A stretch of 64,000 bases of DNA. Origin: Diogma glabrata. Lineage: Eukaryota; Arthropoda; Insecta; Diptera; Cylindrotomidae. The notes beneath the pieces were generated by a model. The model was not told the origin of the DNA and made no database searches. It was given only the letters and a program-made list of their open reading frames with translations. A program made the position numbers and the translations under genes. Shown in pieces: positions 11,931-22,103 of the stretch; positions within the stretch are counted from its first letter, which is position 1; the number at the start of each line of letters is the position of its first letter. The DNA lies in the NCBI GenBank assembly GCA_963693315.1, contig OY856186.1:76172042-76236041 (forward strand), in the 5' to 3' direction.

Positions 11931-12083
11931 ATGAAGTCAGGGCTAGAAGCAAAATACAGAAAGGTTGTAACTATAAAAAGTACACAATCATTTCATGCGT
12001 TCATACCCAAAGATGAAAAAACATTGCTCACAAAAATATATTCTAATTCAGCTAAAACTAGGATTTTTCAGATAAGCCGTTAA
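11931..12083 (+). CDS. Small unassigned ORF, possible terminal exon or transposon fragment
   Basis: ATG at 11931 opens a 50-codon frame ending TAA at 12081-12083. The product is basic and hydrophilic, with a patch FHAFIPKDEKTLLTKIYSNS that looks like real protein and not random AT-rich translation. A splice-acceptor-like TTATTATACAG lies just before the ATG, and AATAAA follows at about 12141, so a last exon is conceivable. I recall similar short C-terminal pieces in insect transposon proteins but cannot name the family. With no other exon or domain, this stays a candidate. Confidence 0.3.
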   Translation: MKSGLEAKYRKVVTIKSTQSFHAFIPKDEKTLLTKIYSNSAKTRIFQISR

Positions 12084-12089
12084 TATGCC

Positions 12090-13200
12090 ATGTAAATTTA
12101 TTTTATATTTTTAATTTCTTTTATATTATTTTATATTATTAATAAATGTATATTGTTTTTATTACACAACTTAGAATAAAAATAAAAAGTTAATTATTAT
12201 ATGAATTCTATACAACATGCATTTTATTTCACATAATTTTTCTCACTATTTACTTCTCAGCATCAGTTTTAATATATTTCAGGTACATTCATTTATAATT
12301 AATTTCGGACAGGTAGAAATGGGAGAAAAAGTGAATTATGTAAAAAACATCCACACCCTCAAATACTAAACTTGTATCCTCAAAATAATTAAATTTCTAT
12401 ATAACAAGAATTCAGGCGGTTTTAGTTAAATAAAATGCATTTAAAAAAAAAAATTGAAAAATCGGAAATTAAAATTTTGTAAGAATTTTATTTTTAAAAC
12501 AAGAAATTATGTACCTGAGAAACTTTCGTTTTAGATTACGAACTATTTAAAAAAAAATTTTCTGGAAAAAAAAGTGGTTTTTAAGTTTAACACACTTTTA
12601 AAAAATTATTAAAAAATTTTAAGTAATTTTATATAAGTCCTATCAATTACCTTTCCAATGAGCTATAAATGACTTAAACCGGTTTAGTCAATCGTTAGCA
12701 ATCGATATTCAAAGATACTCATGATTCGCAAACCCCTGAAAGAAACTATGAAAGAAATGGTATTTTTATTTTTGAAGTAAAACTTCTTTAGGCGCGTTAT
12801 GAGAATTTTGCAACGGAAGTAACCATTTGAACAGATATATAACCACATATACTCATCTCTATCATACTACAGTCTGATTTTGAATTTTAAACATATACAT
12901 GCACACAATTACAAAAAAACGAAAGTAGAAATTTAAACAACAATGAAATAAAAAAGAAATTAGAAGTAAAAAAGGCAAACGAAAATTATGTTCGGCAAGT
13001 ATGCGACAATTCGATAATGTGTATTGTATTTGTTATACACTTATTCAATATTCAGTATCGTACTAACTAAATGTTATATGAGTTGGACGTGTCGATTTTA
13101 GATTTAAATATCTAATTCTATAATATTCGTAATATTTTATTGAGTTTCGTATTTTTTAAATTTATATTTTGAATTGATTTAATTTTTATTTGGATGATTT
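12090..13200. other. No recognisable gene
   Basis: Very AT-rich. No domain, RNA gene or clear repeat was seen, apart from A/T runs near 12440-12610. Confidence 0.6.
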
Positions 13201-13204
13201 AAAT

Positions 13205-13440
13205 TCTATTCTATTTGGATTGATTTCGAGAGGGTCCCATAGTTTTCTATGATGTGAAAAATATCGTTTTTCAGAAAATTCTAAAAACCCGTATTTTTAT
13301 GTATTTAAGGCGATTTCGTCAAAACATCTTAATCTGTTTGGATAGTTTGAGTTGTATTATATTGCTATAGATTTCGAGGTGGTCGTATATAATTCTCTAT
13401 GACTAAAAATATGCCTTTTTCAAAAGTTTATTTTTAAATA
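13205..13440. repeat. Two-unit diverged tandem duplication, offset about 155 bp
   Basis: GATTTCGAGAGGGTC, then ATAGTTTTCTATGA, then AAAATAT and CTTTTTCA-like words occur at about 13213-13275, and recur as GATTTCGAGGTGGTC, TAATTCTCTATGA, AAAATATGCC at about 13370-13425. The copies are diverged. The CGAGAGGGTC word also resembles the CGAGAGATGGAC word in the hairpin at 9.6 kb, hinting at one family. Confidence 0.4.
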
Positions 13441-14397
13441 AAAATATTTGTGTTGATAAAATTTGTTTTGTTAAATGGAAAAATGAGTGAAATCTTTGCA
13501 CGCGGTTGAAATAAATTTCTTTGGCTACTGTGACAGGTATTAATAAAAAGATTAGAAATAAAACAAATATGTTATATTGCAATTTAGAGTTGCATTGCTT
13601 GATAATATAATTTACAGCATGTGTAATGAAAGGCAATATTTACATAGTGTATTACAAAGTCAATTCAATTATTATCATATAATTGAAATATGAAATTAGA
13701 GGTTTATGACAAATTTGCTAAATTGATTGAAAATCTGCGTCAATTGTTGTACCAAATCTTGATGTTAAATTAAGTGGACATGTATTCATCGTGAAATTTA
13801 ATTTGTAATACGTTGTAAGACTTTGTAAAACATGTAAATATGGCTTTTTATTACAAATTGTTGTAAATTATATTATCAAAAATATTAGAAAGAAACTATA
13901 AATTTCAATATGACATATCTATTTTATTTTATAATTAATATTTTTAGTAATTCTTGCTGCAGTGGCCAAAGAAGTTTTACTTCAACAGCGTGTAAAGATT
14001 ACGTACTTCATTTTTTTATTGGCTATCTGTATATGAAATTTTATCGAAATCAGAGGGGGTCAGGAACATCGATGTTGCGGTGATGTGGAATTACTCGATA
14101 TTGAATTTTTTGCTGTAGCAAAGAGATCTTTAATTAATGAATTGAAAATAAATTAAAAAAAAACGATTTCTTTTTGGTTTTACTTACCAGAGTCATCCAA
14201 ATCATTGATCTTAAATTAAAAAACACCAAATATTAACAAAAACTATTTTGACAACACAAACTGACGTTTGTCAAAATAGATTTCAATATATATTTCCTCA
14301 TATATTGGAGAAATATAATTTCTGATAAAGCTTGTCTGCCATCTACCGACAAATAGTTTTTAATTAGTAAATCGTTCTAAGAACATGTGGATACAGG

Positions 14398-14744
14398 CTT
14401 ATCAAATAAACAGAGAAGGACCAATATATGAGGAATATGCATTGAGGTTCATATTTTGAGCAATTAAATTCTGTTTGGACAGTTGAGTTGTCAATAACAT
14501 GCTATGCAGTGATTTTATCAATTGGTAAAATTGGTTTAAAAAATTTAACTATTTTGATCAATAATTGATTTTTACAATTAATTATCAAAATATTTATATA
14601 TCTAAAATTAATTTTACTAATTAATAAAATCACTGCCTAGCATGTGATTGACAACTCAACTGTCCAAACAGAATTGAATTGATCAAAAGATGAACCTCGA
14701 TATATATTCCTCATATATTGGTCCTTCTCTGTTTATTTGATAAG
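14398..14744. mobile_element. 347-bp fold-back (hairpin) MITE
   Basis: The two ends are inverted copies of about 122 bp: CTTATCAAATAAACAGAGAA at 14398 pairs with the complement ending GTTTATTTGATAAG at 14744, continuing through GGACCAATATATGAGGAATAT and AATTCTGTTTGGACAGTTGA to ATGC and CAGTGATTTTAT. The AT-rich spacer is about 100 bp. A partial third copy of the TATATTCCTCATATATTGG segment lies just left, at 14286-14306. There is no coding sequence. I could not identify a target-site duplication. The structure is that of a fold-back MITE. Confidence 0.8.
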
Positions 14745-14749
14745 TTCGA

Positions 14750-16800
14750 AAATGTAGAATTGTTCAACTGTCTACTTAATCTGCAATCCAGAAAAAAATA
14801 CAACATTAGAATATATATAAACCAAATATTGATATTAAAATAAAAATAACAGTGAAGAGTTATTAACAATAAAAAAATATCAAAGTTGTGTTCATTATTT
14901 TTTAAAAGCACAAAAAAACTCGGCTCACGCTATGAAACATTAAATCAAAGCTCAATGAGTGTGGAAATCTATAACTAAATTACAAAAGCTAATATGAATA
15001 TTAGAAGGAAAATTATAGTTTTTTAAATTATCATCCGAGAAAGAAAATTAAGTAGTGGAAAGTATTTGCAAGCTGCCGCCAGTAATTTATTTTATGTAAC
15101 TCTCCAGTTTGGATTCTGTGACTGACAAGAATAACATCTATCAAAATTTTTTAGATGTTTTTATTATTATTTATTAAATTTAACTTTTGATCATAAAAAA
15201 AAGAAAATGAATAACTAAAGTTAAATTAGTGATCAAACCATAAGAGCGACCTCCCTCTGACTCCTTAGAATTCACCAAAATGTTACACAATTCTTTCTAG
15301 TTCTCTTTTTGAATGACACACATTAAAAGTTTGAGCTCACATCCGAGTGAAAATCTTGGACAGCTGAAATATACTCTTGAGATAAATTTAAACAAGGCTT
15401 GTCATTTTCACAGACAAGTGCAACAACTTGACTACTGTTACCTAACAAAGTTCTCAATAATCAATGACCACGCTCCCTTTATCGCTCCGTTATTAGATAT
15501 TTTTCAAAATATTTACTTTGGTGAGGTTAAGGGTGATGTATGGTGCTCATTAGCTTACCAACTTTTTTTTTTGAGAAGGTGAAGTAAACTACAGATAACA
15601 GTTTGTGCCTTGTGTGATCACATATGGATTAATAGGGCGAAACATACTTTTCTTTACAATTCAAGTTTTTTATTTATTTCTTATTTCTTATCAATTTACC
15701 CACCGGGGCTTGTTACTTAAAAGAATTCAAAACTTAAACTTAAATGTTTTTTATATCACAGTTATCACTTACTTAATGACTTTCACTATTCAACTTTAAA
15801 TCTGTCAAAATCCAATTAAAACTAATACAAATTATAAAAATCCTTTCTTGATCCTAAACTTTTTCCACTCAAAAAATCCTTAAATTTCATGACACTTCAA
15901 ATATGATAATAACTTACAAGAAACATTTTATGAAAGTTTTTCTTTTCTTTTTCCTATATTTTATTTTAGTTAGAAAAGTTTTTTCTTAAAAACTTGTTTT
16001 AAAGGACAAAACTACATATTTACAGGAAATATCAAGATAATATGATTATTTCGTTTTTCTTTTGTTTTTTATTTTTCTCTATGTGGAAAATTCATAGCTA
16101 ACACAAAGTTTTAAGTTGATAAATGGTCGGATGAGACACAAAAAAATATGTCAAAATGGATAAAAAAAAAGATGATTAAAAGCTTGTTTTTTTTTTGTTT
16201 TCGGAAAACATAGAAAATGTAATTTTTTTTTCGCGGATTTAACAAGAAAACTAAAATAAAAACTAAAACGAAAGAATAAAAAATTTAGTTATGTTTATTT
16301 AATTTTTTAACATTATAACCTTCCTTCGTTTTTATTTATAGCTTTGTTTAGTTTTGTTGGCTGTAAACACTATTTAGATAGTTGGAATGGAATTTACTTG
16401 ATATTAACCTGGAAATTACTAGATTGGACAGACAAAGAGGATTATGTTGAAGTCTATACAAAAAGTAAAGCATAGTAACAGAGGTCATTATACTATCTTT
16501 GCCTTAATAATCGACAAAAAACAATGCGTGAGAAAAGACACTTATCCACTTTTCTGGACTAAAAGACTTGTATGAAAAATCACTAAAATGGTCTTTCTAG
16601 CTTAGTTTGTCATCTGTAGTAAAATCAAGGAGTTTTAGTTTGTCTATGTTATTCAGGCTTAGTGAAGACCATGCTCTATGGTAAGTTGCTTGATTTTGAA
16701 CAACAACCGTAATTAGGTGCCCGACATTGTCAGATTCGAAAATTGACACAAATGTACATTGAATTAAGTTAGGTTGACAGAGACAGTAATTATAACGTTA
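14750..16800. other. No recognisable gene
   Basis: AT-rich sequence. An 89-codon frame at 15313-15582 has no recognisable motif, and I do not call it a gene. Confidence 0.55.
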
Positions 16801-17158
16801 ACTAGCGATGAAATATTGAGACTCTTTTTCTTTTAACGTTTTGGGTTTTCACTATAGGTTTAACATTTTCTAATTTTCCAATGTCTAGATCAGCAAAAAA
16901 TTTTATGTTGCTATACAAAACATATTTGTTATTTTTAGACCAAGGCTGCAGAAGCAGATGGTATGTGAAGTACTGTTTTCTCCTCAAACTCGTTCTTATA
17001 GCTACTCCGAAAATCATTAACCAGAAGGGAAGGTCTTATTGCATGCTCTTCCAGAATTAAGCAATCAACGACGGTTTTTACCAAAAGTTCAATATCTTGC
17101 CTGGGTTATCCTGCTAGCCCGTCAAATTTTTATAGTTCAAAAAAGCTTAAAAACCCGT

Positions 17159-17340
17159 CTAGATCTGATAATAGTCTGTAAGTGATTTTAATGCAGCTTT
17201 AACGTCTACATTAATTTTGATATATTCGGTATATAATTCAACCATGAGCTCATTAATTGTTTGTACTTCTGCTTGGAATATGTTAAGGTAATTTGGAAGA
17301 CGAGTGGTGATTGGCGAGTTCCTGCAAAAATCTACTACAC
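17159..17340 (-). pseudogene. RNase H-domain relic of a non-LTR retrotransposon
   Basis: Read on the minus strand, about 55 codons are open and contain ITTRLPNYLNIFQAEVQTIN followed by IKINVDVKAALKSL. This matches the RNase H region of I/R1/LOA-type LINEs, where an FQAE(V/I)xAI motif carries a catalytic Glu and a DS(Q)AAL motif carries a catalytic Asp. Here the Asp is kept (NVDVKAAL) but the usual following Ser is Val. The frame stops after DYYQI. Downstream (plus 16802-17150) further open pieces without clear motifs may be the C-terminal remainder. The neighbouring RT relic at 17.6 kb is on the other strand, so it belongs to a different insertion. Confidence 0.55.
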
Positions 17341-17589
17341 TCTTCTTGTAAAGAGTTCATGTTCTCGTCCTGAATCACACGTGATTTTTCTAAGTTTTGT
17401 TCTATTAGAACTTTTAACGATCGTTTGTTCAACCTAGTTTCAGTATGTGGACTCGATAAACGTTACCATTGACCCTATACAAATGCTGGATGCATGCAAT
17501 AATTTTTAGGAGTACCAAAACAAGGACTGAAAATGAAGTAGGCTCTGACGACTCAAAATGAATACAAGAACAAAATGCCGTCTTTATCG

Positions 17590-18740
17590 TCTACATTGTA
17601 GAAGTCATGCAACAGGTGATCTGTTAGTCTACGTATGCCATCTCTGGTACAAATCGCTGGAAAACTATGGTGAAACATTCAGTATTTCACTTAATATTTC
17701 TAAAGCATTTGATAAAGTGTGGCATAGAAATGTCATAGCTAAATTAAAATCTTATCGCATAGACCATCTTACTGTCTCACGGATTCATAGTTTTCTTACA
17801 GGTCGCAAATTTCATGTTAATTTAGATGGTATCACATCCAATCTTTTCACAACCAATGCTGGGGTTCCCCAAGGCTCTGCACTCACAGTGCACCCAATCC
17901 ATAGTTTTGCTGATGACAGCACATTGCGTGCAACACATGCATCTCCTAAATTTCGATCTCATACTGCAGTCACCACTGATAGAGAACTCTTAATGGTTTC
18001 TATCAAAAAAGACCTGGATTGTATAATGGAACGGGGTGATCGTAATCTTGTTTCATTTAATCCAACCAAAACCAAACTATGCCGTCTTTCACGAATAGAG
18101 CGACATACAAATTTCCCTATTAAAATAAACCATGAGGAATTGCGTGAGGTTGAATCAGTTAGACTTCTTGGAGTGGATATTCAAAATAACCTGAAATGGA
18201 ATAGACATGTGTTCAATCTTGCCAAATCTGCAATTCAAAAATTAGGATCCTTGAGTCGATGTAAAAAGCTTTTCAATCTTGATCAAGTTTTGCTAATTTT
18301 TCCTTTTTTCGCCCATGTATGGAATACTGCTGTCAATTTTGGGGAGGTGCTTGTCAGTCAACAATAAAATGTCTAGAATCTGTACAGAGAAAAGCAATAC
18401 GGTTGATTAGTAATACTAAACTAACGGATCAGCTTGATTCACTCCAGCAGAGAAGAAATGTGGTTGAATTATCAATATACTACAAATATAACTTTACCAA
18501 ATTCTCCTCTAAGGAAATTCAAAATATCCTTCCACCATGTGCGCAGTATAATCGACAAACAAGAGTTTCCAAGTTATCCCATCCATTTGTGGTCCAAATA
18601 CCTGGTTGTAGAATTGTATCCTTCCAGAACGACTATTTTAATAGAGTAGCCAAATTGTGGAACTCAATGCCCTCCTCTGTGTTTCCCGATGAATTTGCCC
18701 CTTAGGCATTTAAAGAAAATGTCCATCGTCATATAAAATA
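17590..18740 (+). pseudogene. Jockey-superfamily LINE reverse transcriptase, truncated and frameshifted
   Basis: A 5'-truncated LINE copy. Residues from the palm domain are clear: NISKAFDKVWHRNVIAKL with a catalytic Asp replaced by Asn, NAGVPQGSAL, FADDS as the catalytic box (about 17908-17922), then NPTKTKLC and a VRLLGVDIQNNLKWNRHV thumb motif. The block between PQGSAL and the FADD box is shortened, so a deletion removed part of the palm. Near 18315 the frame changes to a second piece (18319-18705) with EYCCQFWGG, RRNVVELSIYYK and NRVAKLWNSMPSSVFP, the usual C-terminal part. An AFKENVHRHIK-like end follows the TAG at about 18703. The upstream YGFR region at about 17580-17620 is frameshifted. 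The copy is inactive. Confidence 0.85.
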
Positions 18741-18909
18741 ATTAGTATAGTTATCCCCATATCCTCATTCCTTCCATTTTCTTCATCTCCTTTCTTTATA
18801 TTTGACATGCTATCTTCGGATGTTCAAAGAGTCTGAGTAATGAATATATCATATTCACCCCACGATTTGCTCACGATCCCGCCCTCCATGTAACTTACAG
18901 AAAATCAAA

Positions 18910-19335
18910 AATTTATAATGCACCAACACCGGTGATTTTCGAGATTATTATATAAATGACTGAATTGTTGTACCACTAGATATGGTTTTCAAATATGTAA
19001 ATTAAAAAAAAAAACTATTGCACCAAAATTAAACAGGTGATTGTTGATAATTTAATGTAACTACCCAAAAATTGTTGAACCAAAATAAACCGTTGATTTT
19101 TGAACAAAAATTGTGCAATGCCAGAATCGTTGCACCACAATAAACGCTTGATTAAAAAAAATGTGTATATGCAAATATCTTTCTTTTAAAATAAACAGGT
19201 GATTCTTGAATTTATTGTAATCACAAACATCGTTTCACCTAAATGAACGAGTGATTGTTGAAAAAATTTGTGTAAATGTGAAAACAAATGCACCAAAATA
19301 AACAGGTGATTATTAAGATAGTGAATGAATAAATG
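18910..19335. repeat. Minisatellite, period about 55 bp (TTGCACCAAAATAAACAGGT)
   Basis: About seven units of TTGCACCAAAATAAACAGGT followed by GATT(G/C)TTGA and a variable spacer, starting near 18917, 19018, 19073, 19128, 19184, 19233 and 19289. The reverse complement of this unit resembles the minisatellite at 59.6 kb (GCAACGATTGG, CGCTGGT), so the two arrays appear to be one family in opposite orientation. The array directly follows the LINE relic. Confidence 0.7.
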
Positions 19336-20268
19336 AAATGAAATGAATAAATTGTCTTATTCAGAAAAAAAAGTTGTAAGCTTTAACATATGATTATCAA
19401 ATAAAATATATGAATAAACAAATTTTTGAAAAAGTAAAGAAAGAAAAAATAACGCAACAAAAACAAAATCCATTATATCTTATTTAGTTTCAATAATGCA
19501 GATAAATGATTGTATTAGTTTACATCTACAGGTCAAAATCTCAGTTAATCCAGATTTAATGTTCTTCACCTAAGTGCAGATGCCGACAATAATCTTAGAG
19601 CCAACTGCTTCGTAACAAGCTACCTCTCTCTAAAGAGACACCTAAGGATTATGGGGTCATAACCAAAACTTACCAAGCGGATCACCGATTTCATACACCA
19701 TAACTTGTTGTTCGTTTCGAAAACTGATTTCGTGGTTCTCTTTTAGCACAGCGTATGTTTATCAATTGGTAAAACTGATTCTATAGACAAGAAGGACAGG
19801 ACGTTTGGTATTTTAAATTTTGTTTCGTTTTGATTACTTTTTAATTGTTTGTATCCTATTATAAGTGCTAACTAGATCAACAATGACAATGAAACCGTTA
19901 CTGCTTAAGTTTCGGTACAATACTCAACCGATTTTCACTTCCTCGGATGATCGTAGCAGCAGGTCTCCTCCTTTCGTCCTGTCCTATAATGGTTGAGCTT
20001 TCATCAACAGTTCGTTTTTCTTCCGTTTTAATTTTACACAAACTTTTAATAAATATTCACAACGTACAGGTACGTTGTCAACCACTTTTCAACCCCATAT
20101 TATAAAATAAAATGATATTTTATTTTATTAAAATTAATTAGCTGAATTAAACTAACCAGAAGTATCAATTAAGAATTTGTCTTGTTCCATTGGTTTTTAA
20201 CACCATTTTTTTGTTCTCTATTTGAGATCTTGTACTTTCTAGTGAAAAATATATTTGTGTCTGGCAGG

Positions 20269-20682
20269 ATATATCGATGGTCTAGCGCACAGATGTGGTA
20301 AGTGACATTTTTTGAGAAAATGAGTTAACTACTCTATTAAATTCTCCATTTCATTTTTCATATAATGTAAAAATTTTGTATGTGTATGTTTAATATTTTA
20401 TCCAGTAGATGGCATTATTGTACTTTACTATACTGCACATGTACTGTGGTAAGTACTTATGGTTTGTATAAAAATAAATATTATTCATGTATCTCTTAAG
20501 TTCTGTCATGTAGAAAGACATAATTACAGTAAAGACTAGATAACTACTATAAAACTCTATCGAATTCCACCACATAATATTTTACATTTTCAATTTTTAT
20601 TGAAGTGTAAACTTTCAAACGCCTGTACTGAACAATTTGCTAAATGTCACTTACCACATCTGTGCGCTAGACCATCGATATT
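20269..20682. mobile_element. 414-bp MITE with 43-bp terminal inverted repeats
   Basis: GATATATCGATGGTCTAGCG, then CACAGATGTGGTAAGTGACATTT (20269-20311), recurs as an almost perfect reverse complement at 20640-20682, with one or two mismatches at the outermost bases. The interior is AT-rich and codes for nothing recognisable. Size, perfect ends and lack of coding sequence fit a MITE. The flanks suggest a short AT-type target duplication, but it cannot be separated from the ATAT at the ends, so the superfamily is undetermined. Confidence 0.8.
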
Positions 20683-22103
20683 TCTACCTCACATTTCTTA
20701 ACACAAGTCGTTTCCTTTAGCACTGCAGATTGTATTAGTTCTTTTATTGTAATCGAGAAGTTTGTTGACATTTAAATTGTGACACCATCAGTGTGGGCCT
20801 GCCATAAATTGGTAAAACGAGCACTATAAACGAAGAAATCGTTGAAGCTTGAGCGTTTGGGTTCGTCTTAACGAGCATTTTTCGATTTGTCGATCGATCA
20901 TAAAAAAGATGCAGTTGAAAAAAATATGCAAGGACTTAAATTAACTAATAAGTTCAAGAAAACAAGCTTATACAGAATTGCGACCAACTAGAAGAAACTG
21001 GACGTATTGGAGTGAGTTTTCTTTATCAAAGTCAGCTGAATTGAATGATATAGTTCCACTTACCAGCTTTTAATTACTTTAGGTTATCTTGTTAATGTAG
21101 CTTGAAGTTTGACAACAAACCAAGCATTAATAAGTTTATTGTCTGTCATTCTGTAGTGTCAGAACAATCTATTTCAGAGCCTTGACCTGGCATTAGACAT
21201 ATGGTGCATTAAAATTTAAATATATTTTCAGATAGTATAATCAAAAGAAATTCAGTAACTGTTACTTAATACGTAATTTAAGTAATAGGAATTAGAATGT
21301 TTGTCACTGTCACAGCAACACATAGACAGGTTTTAAGATCTATGCCCAACATCAACTTTTGTTCTGTTGGTGAACGTTTTTTATAATTGCATCAACATTT
21401 TTTTTCATTCTTTTCTAAATGTTGGATATTAACACAATAAATTCTATCATATAATTAAATATGATATAGCAAATATTTCATCAGATGTACGTAATAGAAA
21501 AAAAACACATAAAAGGTTACAAGTCTTTTTTTAAATTGGCAAAACCACAACTAAAATTAGGTTGATAATAGTCCAACTAGTGGAATACTTCCATCCTCAA
21601 TTATTAAATTCCACAAATAGAATTACCTAGAGGCTCATTTTTCCGAGCAAATAATAGCACATGATTGACAAGTAAATAAAAATGAATTCAAATAAAAATA
21701 ATGTTCCGAATTTATTTCAGATATTTCACATTTTCTAAATATATTGTAATGATTATGGAGTACAACGTAATAAGAACTCATTGTTTAAGGAAAATATGTT
21801 TTCTGAAAAGTGGTTTCACAAAAGCAATTTAACTAAATAAATATCTGACGATTACACAAATAGAGTTGATCCAATAGGAAAATAGAATAAAAACATCGTA
21901 GTCTATGAAAGAGAAGGTAAATCAGAAACCTAAACAATAAACAACCCAGGACTAACCTTGACAAACCATCATACAATATACATTTGTTACCTTTATGTTT
22001 TATCCGTTATCATATATATGACTTCTCTGTGTTGTTCAGTGAGATCTTCATTTCAGTTAGTTCAATTAATAACACTAGTTTACAAGAAAAATCTCCCGAA
22101 ATT

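Noticed and set aside
15313..15582. An 89-codon frame
   Set aside because: Balanced composition, but no recognisable motif, no splice or polyadenylation context and no neighbouring coding sequence.
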